From NCBI GenBank assembly GCA_009787915.1, contig WQSK01000064.1, positions 1 through 5,497 on the forward strand: a DNA stretch of 5,497 nucleotides, written 5' to 3'. Below are positions 1 to 5,497 of this stretch, piece after piece; position 1 is the stretch's first letter, and each line of letters starts with the position of its first letter. This DNA is from Bacillota bacterium. GTDB lineage: Bacteria > Bacillota > Clostridia > Christensenellales > UBA1242. The translations under genes were made by a program, and so were the position numbers. Under the pieces are notes generated by a model. The model saw nothing but the letters and a program-made list of their open reading frames with translations. It searched no databases and had not been told where the DNA came from.

Positions 1-1134
1 CGTACCGTTTGTAATTGTTCCCGTCTTGTCAAGGCACAAAGTATCAACACGCGCGAGCATCTCGATACAATATAGTTCCTGCACCAAAGTTCGAGCCTTT
101 GCAAGATTTATAACCCCAACGGCAAGTGCCATACTTGTAAGCAAAAACATACCCGACGGAATCATACCTATAACCGCGCCAATAGCATGAACAATCGCGG
201 TATCGCGGTCCTCGACCCCAACCCCAATTTGTCGGATGATATAAAGTGATGCCAACACAACCATAAAGAAACTAATCGTCCGAATTATGATACGCAAACT
301 GCCCAATAACTCGGAGCGCGGACGAACATATTTTGTTGCACCTTTTGCAAGTTTTTGAACATAGTTCCCACTGCCGACTTTTTCCGCCCGAACATGGCAC
401 GTTCCCGAAACAATATAGGAACCCGCCAGCAACATATCGCCTTTACCTTTTTGGATTGGAACGGACTCGCCCGTCAAAAGACTTTCGTTCACCTCAATGG
501 TTCCATCCATAATCACACAGTCCGCTGGAACCTGCTTGCCCGTCGATAAAATCAAGATATCATCCAAAGCCACGTCGTCAATTGCGATGTCGACTTTTTC
601 ACCGTCGCGCACAACCGTAGTCTTAACACGTGAAATAAGGGACAACTTTTCAATCGTGAATTTTGCTTTAAGTTCCTGAATGATACCGATAAGGGTGTTC
701 GCAACAACGATAATCACAAAGTACGTCGATGAATACGCCCCCACCCAAACCAAGAGGCTGATTGCCGTAACCGCCAAAATGTTAAACCATGTAAAGAGGT
801 TTGTGAACAAAATACGTCCGACGCTTTTGGTCGAACCTTTTTTTATAAAGTTAATCTGGGCCTGACGAACCCTTGTCCTCACTTGGTCACTGGAAAGACC
901 TTCCTCAACCGTTGGTTTGAATCTTGTCAGTACAGGGATGTTTCTTGGCTTTTTTTGTTTCTTGGAAAAATATTTTTGAACACGACTGAAATATCTTTTA
1001 TAGCGGGTAATTTCACGCTTGTTGGCATCCGTAAAAACGGTGTTTGAAAAAGGCGCATTCGTAGGTATATAGAAAAAAGACCTTATTCGGCTCCACACGC
1101 TGGGCTTCGGTTGTTTTATTTCCTCGTCCGCCAT
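1..1134 (-). CDS. Cation-transporting P-type ATPase, CtpE-like (3' end outside window)
   Basis: This is the N-terminal 378 residues of an ATP-driven membrane cation pump; the reading frame is open through position 1. Visible in order are a basic N-terminal tail (about 1-70), the start of the usual conserved region at GLSSDQV (79-85), a membrane hairpin (about 110-153), the actuator domain with its dephosphorylation motif TGES (221-224), a second pair of membrane segments (about 281-299 and 315-337), and the phosphorylation motif DKTGT with acceptor Asp369. The nucleotide-binding domain and later membrane segments are missing. The stretch LVQELYCIEMLARVDTLCLD is like that of bacterial CtpE-type calcium-linked pumps as I recall them, but the membrane-4 motif is PSGM (326-329) where classical calcium pumps have PEGL, so the ion is not assigned. 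The ATG at 1134 is the first in-frame start after the mutL stop, 23 nt away. Its only SD-like sequence (AGGTGA) lies about 19 nt upstream, which is too far to be normal. It is probably co-transcribed with mutL. Confidence 0.93.
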   Translation of the reverse strand, partial: MADEEIKQPKPSVWSRIRSFFYIPTNAPFSNTVFTDANKREITRYKRYFSRVQKYFSKKQKKPRNIPVLTRFKPTVEEGLSSDQVRTRVRQAQINFIKKGSTKSVGRILFTNLFTWFNILAVTAISLLVWVGAYSSTYFVIIVVANTLIGIIQELKAKFTIEKLSLISRVKTTVVRDGEKVDIAIDDVALDDILILSTGKQVPADCVIMDGTIEVNESLLTGESVPIQKGKGDMLLAGSYIVSGTCHVRAEKVGSGNYVQKLAKGATKYVRPRSELLGSLRIIIRTISFFMVVLASLYIIRQIGVGVEDRDTAIVHAIGAVIGMIPSGMFLLTSMALAVGVINLAKARTLVQELYCIEMLARVDTLCLDKTGTITNGT

Positions 1135-1157
1135 ATCTATAGAATGTACAGTATCAC

Positions 1158-2909
1158 CTATCTTCTTGCAATCATTTTTTCAATTTCTTGTTTTGTAAAA
1201 CTTATAACAATAGGCCGACCATGAGGGCAAACCAACGGCGTATCTTTTTTCGCAAATCGATTGAGTAAATCTGAGATATCTTTGTTGGATATCTTGTCCC
1301 CCGCACGAACTGCTAGGTGGCAACAATGTTTTATAATCTTCTCGCGCATAAGGTCAGATAGTTTTGCACCTCTGATATCTTTTTCACCCAAAACCAAAGA
1401 CACAAGCGAATCAATATCGCCGCTTTGAATTATCATTGGAACGTGCGTGATTCTGTAGGCGTTGGTTCCGAACGGTTGCATTACTATACCGCAATCTTCA
1501 AGAACCGAAATAAGGGACTCTACCCTCTGCATTTCTTGCACCGACAGAGCCAATGTCATCGGCGACAAGAGTTTTTGCGTAGGAATATTGTTTGCCTTGA
1601 CATCCAACATCATCTGGTCGAACAAGAGCCTCTCGTGCGCCGCGTGCTGGTCTATAATATGCAATGCTCCGTCATCAACCAATATGTAAGTATCAAATAT
1701 TGTTCCCAACACCCTAACGCTCTGCACAGTTTCTGTATCCATAGTTTGCTGTACTGACTTTTGCACAGGTTTTTTAACCACAGGTCTTTCCATCAAATCA
1801 AAATGATTCATAATGTTGTCCGCAGCCATTACTTTGTTATTATCCGCCGCTTTGAAAAAAGCCATACGCTCAAGGAACTCTGTATCTTTATTCTTATCAA
1901 AGTTCACCGTGTGTTTTTGCTTAAGGTACCCATCTATCCCTGACATAACCGCATCGTGTACTATGGTTGAAACCAAATCTGGGTTTGAGAACTTTATGTT
2001 AAGTTTCCTTGGGTGGATGTTGACATCAACGAACTCTGGGTTAATTTCTATGCACAGTACAAAGAACGGATAATTACCCGTAGTTACAAAATTACCAAAA
2101 GCATTATTAACCGCACCTTGGGTTGTTGTGTCATCTACGACACGTCCGTTTACAATGATTGTTTGGTAAGTACGATTTGGTCGCGTAAATTGGGGCGACG
2201 ACACAAAGCCATGAACCTTGACCCCGTCCTTGTCACGCTTGATATCAAGCAACTCCCCCGATGGTACCGCGTTGTACACAGTATTGATTGCTTCTTTTAA
2301 TGTTTTTCCATTACAAGCAAAAACTATGTCACCGTCTATTATGTATTTAAATGAAACACTTGGGTTTGCCAATATAAAGCCAGTAATAATTTTTGTCACG
2401 GCGTTTTTTTCAGTACCCGTAGACCGCAAAAACTTTGCCCGTGCAGGAGTATTATAAAACAGGTTTCGCACGGTAACAGTTGTTCCGACTTCGCGCGATT
2501 GTTGTTTTTTAGAAATTGTTTTTCCGCCGTGAATTGTTAAACACGTTGCCGTTGCTTCATCTTTTGTTCGCGTCAGGAACTCGCTCATAGAAACACTTGC
2601 GATACTTGCCATTGCCTCACCTCTAAACCCAAGCGTTCCAATCGCATCTATGTCTTTTGCATCTCGGATTTTGCTGGTTGCATGTGGTAAAAAAACTTTT
2701 TCGACCTCAGAGTTCAAAACACCATGCCCATTGTCGGTGATGCGAACCAAGTCCAAGCCCCCACGCTCTATTTCAACCACAACACTTGTGGCACCCGCAT
2801 CAAGGGAATTTTCCACACACTCTTTCACAATCGCCGAGGGATTCTCGACGACCTCGCCCGCAGACAAGAGGTTATAAACATGCGGAGGTAAAACATTTAT
2901 CTTTTGCAC
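1158..2909 (-). CDS. mutL: DNA mismatch repair protein MutL, endonuclease type
   Basis: The 583-aa MutL couples mismatch recognition by MutS to strand incision and removal. The N-terminal GHKL ATPase is intact: Glu30 in the KECVENSLDAGA stretch, ITDNGHG (57-63), GFRGEA (94-99) and VGTTVTVRNLFYNTPARAKF (141-160). The transducer domain carries VNGR (253-256) and HPRK with the expected ATP-contacting Lys302. After a linker (about 325-395), the C-terminal domain has the metal-dependent nicking motif DQHAAHE (420-426), a CCHLAVRA variant of the Cys-containing motif (529-536) and CPHGRP (561-566), so this is a B. subtilis/PMS2-type nicking MutL, not the E. coli type. QKLLSP (445-450) sits where B. 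subtilis MutL has its beta-clamp-binding QEMIVP. Two positions deviate: Asp431 replaces the last Glu of the nicking motif, and the C-terminus ends IARR instead of a phenylalanine-containing FxR. The start is GTG, chosen because QKINVLPP aligns with the usual MutL N-terminus; it lies 15 nt after the upstream gene's stop, with no clear SD. No mutS is visible. Confidence 0.97.
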   Translation of the reverse strand: MQKINVLPPHVYNLLSAGEVVENPSAIVKECVENSLDAGATSVVVEIERGGLDLVRITDNGHGVLNSEVEKVFLPHATSKIRDAKDIDAIGTLGFRGEAMASIASVSMSEFLTRTKDEATATCLTIHGGKTISKKQQSREVGTTVTVRNLFYNTPARAKFLRSTGTEKNAVTKIITGFILANPSVSFKYIIDGDIVFACNGKTLKEAINTVYNAVPSGELLDIKRDKDGVKVHGFVSSPQFTRPNRTYQTIIVNGRVVDDTTTQGAVNNAFGNFVTTGNYPFFVLCIEINPEFVDVNIHPRKLNIKFSNPDLVSTIVHDAVMSGIDGYLKQKHTVNFDKNKDTEFLERMAFFKAADNNKVMAADNIMNHFDLMERPVVKKPVQKSVQQTMDTETVQSVRVLGTIFDTYILVDDGALHIIDQHAAHERLLFDQMMLDVKANNIPTQKLLSPMTLALSVQEMQRVESLISVLEDCGIVMQPFGTNAYRITHVPMIIQSGDIDSLVSLVLGEKDIRGAKLSDLMREKIIKHCCHLAVRAGDKISNKDISDLLNRFAKKDTPLVCPHGRPIVISFTKQEIEKMIARR

Positions 2910-2924
2910 AAAAAGATTGTAACA

Positions 2925-3917
2925 TTAAACTTCTGTGGTTTCAATATAATCTTCGGACATTTCATATATATTTGCGGTTGGGTTCTTTTTGACTTTTTCT
3001 AAAAACAATGTTGCTCTCTGATAGGTTAATTTCATTTCCGCATCATGCTCGGCTTCTATTTTTGATATAAACTCTTGCTCTTTAACTGGGTCTTTCATAT
3101 CTTCTTTAAATTTTGCATTACGCTCTGGGATAGTTTCAGGGTCAATCTCCTCGTAATACGGATTTAAAACGCCACCGCGGGAAATCTCACGACCGTATTT
3201 GTCTTTCACAATACCAAATTTTTCATCAAGCGCCTTCGGGTCAGTTCGCATAAGTTCCATATCAGCAACCATTTCTGCCTGCATTCCGTCATAGTCTATT
3301 GCTATTTTAAGTTTTTTAATTTCCTCTAACAACAATTTCTTATTCATTTCTGTTGCAATATCTTCTGTATTATATACGATGTTTTCTATTGAAGGCAATG
3401 TAAGTAATAAAGACCATTTATTTTTAGCAAAATCAGTACCCCCCCCCAGAATTCCAGAGTACTTGAGATACTCGAGGCATTCTTCCTTGGTGTGGGTTTT
3501 ACGTATGGTTGGTCTTTCGACATCCCAATACGCTTCTTTTGTGTACATCAACCCCATAGTAGTATCAAAAACATGACCATATGCTTCGACAAAAGCATGG
3601 TCAGCCGCCGAAGAACCATCCTTATGTATTTCGCCCTCTGTTTTTACACGCAAATATTCAACATCGCCGTAATATAGTGTGCACTCGTCAAAAGCAAGTG
3701 TTAAGTCTGTTCCCTTTTCATAACAAAATCCGTTATTCATCTCTATAGTAAAAAGCAGAATAGACATTGGAATCCCACCAAATTGATATGGCCTTAATGC
3801 ATCGAAAACCTCTTTTGGAAATGGTCTTACCTGACCTGCATTAACTGCTTTCATAAACCTTGCGTGGCGTTCATCTGCCCGTTTTTGCCATTCTGGTGAT
3901 AATTGTGTGTTACTCAT
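2925..3917 (-). CDS. Uncharacterised 330-aa protein, possible transglutaminase/papain-like Cys-His-Asp domain
   Basis: I do not recognise a named gene. The N-terminal half has a spacing suggestive of a papain/transglutaminase-type fold: NNGFCYEKG with Cys65 at the start of a helix, DHAFVEAYG with His107, and VFDTTMG with Asp118, followed by a Tyr/Trp-rich stretch to about 135. I recall similar Cys...His...Asp patterns in hypothetical proteins of Clostridia, but this is pattern matching, and no activity is shown. Residues about 185-330 are highly charged and probably mostly helical. No signal peptide or membrane segment is evident, so it should be cytoplasmic. The ATG at 3917 is preferred over a TTG 36 nt upstream (3953), because that TTG is the first three bases of a -35 box and the extension would encode the promoter. 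Codons 157-160 contain a nine-G run. It is the first gene of the operon with mutL (15-nt gap). It could equally be a non-catalytic relative of the fold. Confidence 0.8.
   Translation of the reverse strand: MSNTQLSPEWQKRADERHARFMKAVNAGQVRPFPKEVFDALRPYQFGGIPMSILLFTIEMNNGFCYEKGTDLTLAFDECTLYYGDVEYLRVKTEGEIHKDGSSAADHAFVEAYGHVFDTTMGLMYTKEAYWDVERPTIRKTHTKEECLEYLKYSGILGGGTDFAKNKWSLLLTLPSIENIVYNTEDIATEMNKKLLLEEIKKLKIAIDYDGMQAEMVADMELMRTDPKALDEKFGIVKDKYGREISRGGVLNPYYEEIDPETIPERNAKFKEDMKDPVKEQEFISKIEAEHDAEMKLTYQRATLFLEKVKKNPTANIYEMSEDYIETTEV
3439..3447. repeat. Nine-base G:C homopolymer inside the 330-aa gene
   Basis: Nine consecutive C on the plus strand are nine G in the coding strand, spanning the last base of Leu157 and the codons for Gly158-Gly160. 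No other G/C run of this length occurs in the window. Reading the shifted frames, ten G leads to a TGA directly after Tyr161, and eight G leads to a TAG after 176 residues. Either product would keep the putative Cys65/His107/Asp118 region and lose the charged C-terminal half. G runs of this length are classic slippage sites in phase-variable genes; whether this one varies cannot be seen from one sequence. Confidence 0.9.
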
Positions 3918-3954
3918 TGACTTATTTATATCACAAAATTCGCACAAAGTCAAT
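3916..3954. repeat. 8-bp perfect inverted repeat spanning the divergent promoter region
   Basis: ATTGACTT (3916-3923) and its exact reverse complement AAGTCAAT (3947-3954) flank 23 bp. Their centres are 31 bp apart, close to three helical turns, so both arms face the same side of the DNA. One arm contains the minus-strand -35 box; the other covers the predicted transcription start and start codon of that operon. This geometry fits an operator bound by a symmetric regulator. The second TTGACT may instead be chance, because on the plus strand no -10 lies 16-18 bp after it. Confidence 0.5.
3918..3953 (-). promoter_or_regulatory. Sigma-70-type promoter of the minus-strand operon, predicted leaderless
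   Basis: On the minus strand there is a -35 box TTGACT (3953-3948), a 17-bp spacer and a -10 box TATAAA (3930-3925), one mismatch from consensus in each. The -10 box is followed by seven bases, TAAGTCA, and then the ATG at 3917. Transcription normally begins about 7-8 nt past the -10, so the predicted +1 falls on the A of the ATG or one base before it, leaving no room for a ribosome-binding site. The spacer holds a direct repeat, TTTGTG twice at 11-bp spacing, which could be a factor site or chance. Confidence 0.75.
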
Positions 3955-3963
3955 ATATATAAT
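3954..3963 (+). promoter_or_regulatory. Possible -10 region for the 87-aa gene
   Basis: An AT-rich stretch contains overlapping -10-like hexamers, TATATA (3954-3959) and a perfect TATAAT (3958-3963), immediately before the ATG at 3965. No convincing -35 box lies 16-18 bp upstream of either. If TATATA is used, the transcript would start at or just inside the ATG, giving another leaderless or nearly leaderless mRNA. It abuts the -35 box of the divergent operon, so polymerase could hardly occupy both promoters at once. Confidence 0.35.
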
Positions 3964-3964
3964 T

Positions 3965-4228
3965 ATGGATAGTAGAACAGAAGCAGAAACCTGCAAATAC
4001 CGTTTTAACGAAAAGTGCCCAGGCCGTGCCGCACACCTTGAAGCAAAATGGCAAAATCTTGACGAACAAGACCGTGATGTTGTTGACCTTTTGGGTGACC
4101 GAAATGCCGCCGACCGCGCGTGCAGAGCCTGTAGAGAAAGATTTAACCGCCTGCACAGCAAATATCGCATGGACACAGTTGGTGAATCAAGCGCAGAAAA
4201 CACAGAAATTCTTGACTCAAGCCGTTGA
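3965..4228 (+). CDS. Uncharacterised 87-aa protein with four cysteines (possible zinc site)
   Basis: I do not recognise this protein. It is short, hydrophilic and very charged, with no signal peptide or membrane segment. Its four cysteines are arranged as C10-x7-C18 and C53-x2-C56 (ACRACRE), a layout compatible with one structural zinc or with redox roles. The middle (about 25-62) looks helical; residues 70-87 are Ser/Glu-rich and probably disordered. Codon choice (GAA, GAC, CGT/CGC, GCC, AAA) resembles that of neighbouring pyrG, whereas the antisense frame here is Ser/Arg/Cys-rich as a shadow would be. The ATG at 3965 is the only ATG before codon 69. The frame stays open upstream to 3860, but that part lies antisense to the start of the 330-aa gene. 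No Shine-Dalgarno precedes the ATG. The TGA stop overlaps the -35 box of the pyrG promoter. It could be a small DNA- or RNA-binding regulator, but nothing in the sequence proves that. Confidence 0.65.
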   Translation: MDSRTEAETCKYRFNEKCPGRAAHLEAKWQNLDEQDRDVVDLLGDRNAADRACRACRERFNRLHSKYRMDTVGESSAENTEILDSSR

Positions 4229-4254
4229 CAAGCCCATTATTAACATGCTAAGAT
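4225..4254 (+). promoter_or_regulatory. Probable pyrG promoter (sigma-70 type, extended -10)
   Basis: There is a perfect -35 box TTGACA (4225-4230), an 18-bp spacer, and a -10 box TAAGAT (4249-4254) preceded by TGC, which gives an extended -10. The predicted +1 is near A4262, about 88 nt before the pyrG ATG. The -35 box overlaps the stop codon of the preceding small gene, so pyrG can be transcribed independently of it. This is the only convincing promoter between that gene and pyrG. Confidence 0.65.
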
Positions 4255-4269
4255 ACATTCCATGATGTT

Positions 4270-4289
4270 AGTTTTTTGCAAAACTTTTT
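4270..4289 (+). other. AT-rich hairpin with U-run in the pyrG leader
   Basis: AGTTTT (4270-4275) and AAAACT (4280-4285) can form a 6-bp stem around the four-base loop TTGC, followed by four more T. The stem is weak, so it is unlikely to terminate efficiently alone. The core TTTTGCAAAA (4274-4283) is self-complementary and can also pair over about eight bases with TCTTGCAAAG (4321-4330), just downstream of the main terminator. It might act as an alternative leader structure. Confidence 0.35.
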
Positions 4290-4291
4290 AG

Positions 4292-4321
4292 GGCGCGCCA
4301 CATTTGTGGACGCCTTTTTTT
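4292..4321 (+). terminator. Terminator-like hairpin between pyrG promoter and pyrG: probable attenuator
   Basis: GGCG (4292-4295) pairs with CGCC (4311-4314) and CCAC (4298-4301) with GTGG (4306-4309). These enclose an ATTT loop, with a small CG/A internal loop between the two stem halves, and seven T follow (4315-4321). This is the form of an intrinsic terminator on the plus strand. It could end the transcript of the 87-aa gene, but it also lies inside the predicted pyrG leader, and no promoter fits between its T-run and the pyrG ribosome-binding site. Pyrimidine-regulated attenuation of pyrG is known in Bacillota. The B. subtilis version depends on a transcript starting with GGG, which is not seen at the predicted start here. 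Confidence 0.65.
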
Positions 4322-4335
4322 CTTGCAAAGACAAC

Positions 4336-4343
4336 AAAGGAGG
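4336..4343 (+). promoter_or_regulatory. Strong Shine-Dalgarno of pyrG
   Basis: AAAGGAGG ends 6 nt before the ATG at 4350, an almost ideal ribosome-binding site, and fixes the pyrG start. It is the only canonical Shine-Dalgarno in front of any gene here, and shows that the organism uses the normal anti-SD system even though the other starts lack it. Confidence 0.92.
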
Positions 4344-4349
4344 ACAACA

Positions 4350-5497
4350 ATGGCAAAATTTATTTTCGTAACAGGGGGTGTCGTTTCGGGGCTTGGGAAA
4401 GGAATTACCGCATCATCGCTCGGGATGCTTTTAACCCTCCGCGGGTTTCGCGTTACAATCCAAAAGTTGGACCCCTATATCAACGTAGACCCAGGCACCA
4501 TGAGCCCCTATGAACACGGCGAGGTCTTTGTAACAAACGACGGTGCGGAAACCGATTTGGATATTGGACACTATGAAAGATTTTTGGGCCGAAACCTGAC
4601 GGCGAACTCCAGTTTTTCCAGCGGGCAAATTTGGCTTAACGTAATCAACAAAGAACGTAAAGGTGAATATCTTGGAAAAACAATACAAATCGTCCCCCAT
4701 ATAACGAACGAAATTATTGATACTATGAAATCCGTAGCAAACGACGTAGACATTGTAATCGTCGAAATCGGAGGCACAGTTGGCGAAATCGAGAGTTCAA
4801 CCTTTATAGAAGCCATCCGTCAATTCCGAAACGAACTTGGCGACCAAGACAGCCTGTCCGTACACGTAACATTGGTTCCATTCCTTGAGATGAGCGGCGA
4901 AATCAAAACCAAACCAACCCAGATAAGCGTCCGCGAACTCGGTAGCATGGGTGTTTTCACAGACATCATTGTTTGCAGGAGTTCCGCGAATGTCCAACTC
5001 GACACCGAAGCCCGCAAAAAGATTGCCCTGTTCTGTAACCTCGGCAGTCATGAAAACGTCATCCATAATTATGACAGTCGGTCTATTTACGAAGTTCCGC
5101 TTACCCTAAAAGAACAAAACTTTGACGATATTGTTTTGAAAAAACTTGGTTTGTGCGCACCACAGCCTGACCTCAAAGACTGGCGCAACATGGTAAAGCA
5201 CATGTTTAATGGCTATCCAAAAAAGACCGTCGCAATTGTCGGAAAATATGTTTCCGTTCCAGATGCGTACCTCTCGGTTGTGGAATCGGTGAACATCGCA
5301 GGCATATCATGCAAAATCAAACCAGAAATTAAATTGGTCGACAGCGAAGAAATCGAAAAGCATGGTGCGGCAAAATGCCTAAAAGGCGTAGATGCGATAA
5401 TTGTCCCAGGTGGCTTTGGCAACCGCGGTATTGAGGGCAAAATCAAAACCGCCGAGTACGCCCGTAAAAACAATATCCCTTATCTTGGTATCTGTTT
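4350..5497 (+). CDS. pyrG: CTP synthase (glutamine-hydrolysing), 3' end outside window
   Basis: CTP synthase makes CTP from UTP using ATP and ammonia released from glutamine, the last step of de novo pyrimidine nucleotide synthesis. The synthase domain (1 to about 265) begins with FVTGGVVSGLGKG, with the ATP-binding Lys17. It has DPYINVDPGTMSPYEHGEVF (41-60), the metal-binding Asp71 in ETDLDIGHYER, and VEIGGTVGEIES with Glu139, equivalent to E. coli Glu140. The class I glutamine amidotransferase domain begins near 290 (KTVAIVGKYVSVPDAY) and shows the oxyanion-hole PGGFG (353-357). The window ends immediately after the nucleophile Cys382 of LGIC, equivalent to E. coli Cys379. About 150 residues, including the catalytic His and Glu, therefore lie beyond the edge; this is a window cut, not a gene defect. 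No frameshift or missing residue is seen in the visible part. The gene has its own promoter and a probable leader attenuator. Confidence 0.98.
   Translation, partial: MAKFIFVTGGVVSGLGKGITASSLGMLLTLRGFRVTIQKLDPYINVDPGTMSPYEHGEVFVTNDGAETDLDIGHYERFLGRNLTANSSFSSGQIWLNVINKERKGEYLGKTIQIVPHITNEIIDTMKSVANDVDIVIVEIGGTVGEIESSTFIEAIRQFRNELGDQDSLSVHVTLVPFLEMSGEIKTKPTQISVRELGSMGVFTDIIVCRSSANVQLDTEARKKIALFCNLGSHENVIHNYDSRSIYEVPLTLKEQNFDDIVLKKLGLCAPQPDLKDWRNMVKHMFNGYPKKTVAIVGKYVSVPDAYLSVVESVNIAGISCKIKPEIKLVDSEEIEKHGAAKCLKGVDAIIVPGGFGNRGIEGKIKTAEYARKNNIPYLGIC

Noticed and set aside
355..865. Series of short plus-strand open frames across the P-type ATPase
   Set aside because: The minus-strand frame carries clear P-type ATPase motifs throughout; these frames are its antisense shadows.
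3918..3953. TTG start adding 12 residues to the 330-aa protein
   Set aside because: The added codons are exactly the -35, spacer and -10 of a near-consensus promoter, so they would not be in the mRNA.
3860..3964. Upstream extension of the 87-aa gene from a TTG, encoding a hydrophobic stretch that resembles a membrane anchor
   Set aside because: It is antisense to the N-terminus of the 330-aa gene and crosses its promoter; the hydrophobic run is what the complementary frame gives by chance. The ATG at 3965 is the simpler start.
3931..4203. 90-codon minus-strand frame opposite the 87-aa gene
   Set aside because: It is rich in Ser, Arg and Cys, as expected for the shadow of a hydrophilic coding region, with no ribosome-binding site and no recognisable pattern.
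4292..4299. GGCGCGCC, a perfect 8-bp palindrome
   Set aside because: It is explained as part of the 5' side of the terminator stem; a lone palindrome of this size is not evidence of a separate site.
4431..5473. Several minus-strand open frames across pyrG
   Set aside because: The plus strand encodes an uninterrupted, highly conserved CTP synthase; the reverse frames have no family features.
5497..5497. CTP synthase appearing truncated just after its catalytic cysteine
   Set aside because: The frame is open to the last base; this is the window edge, not a shortened gene.

Overview
The window is a densely packed bacterial chromosome segment of moderate, slightly AT-leaning composition, read with the standard code: TAA, TAG and TGA are all used as stops and TGG encodes Trp. 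The CTP synthase, the endonuclease-type MutL and the CtpE-like P-type ATPase all read most like Bacillota (Clostridia-like) proteins. That placement is an inference from recalled family patterns, not from a search. There is no mobile element, CRISPR array, tRNA or rRNA.

Layout. Positions 1-3917 hold three genes on the minus strand, in transcription order: a 330-aa protein with a possible Cys/His/Asp (transglutaminase- or papain-like) N-terminal domain (2925-3917), mutL (1158-2909), and the first 378 residues of a P-type cation ATPase (1-1134, running off the left edge). Gaps are only 15 and 23 nt, so this looks like one operon. A 47-bp divergent control region (3918-3964) separates it from a plus-strand gene for an 87-aa, four-cysteine protein of unknown function (3965-4228). 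A 121-bp region then leads to pyrG (4350 to the right edge), which is cut exactly after its glutaminase nucleophile Cys382.

Regulation is the most interesting part. The minus-strand operon has a near-consensus sigma-70-type promoter whose -10 box ends 7 nt before the first ATG, so its mRNA is predicted to be leaderless. The region also has an 8-bp perfect inverted repeat with arms 31 bp apart. The plus-strand small gene likewise has -10-like sequence almost touching its ATG. By contrast pyrG has a strong Shine-Dalgarno, and between its promoter (which overlaps the stop of the small gene) and that site sits a terminator-like hairpin, implying transcription attenuation in the leader.

A run of nine G:C pairs lies mid-way in the 330-aa gene directly upstream of mutL. 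Gain or loss of one base there would truncate the protein just after its putative catalytic domain. Since MutL itself limits such slippage, this is the most testable oddity in the window. No complete new biological system is demonstrated; the unrecognised parts are the 330-aa protein, the 87-aa protein and their shared divergent promoter.
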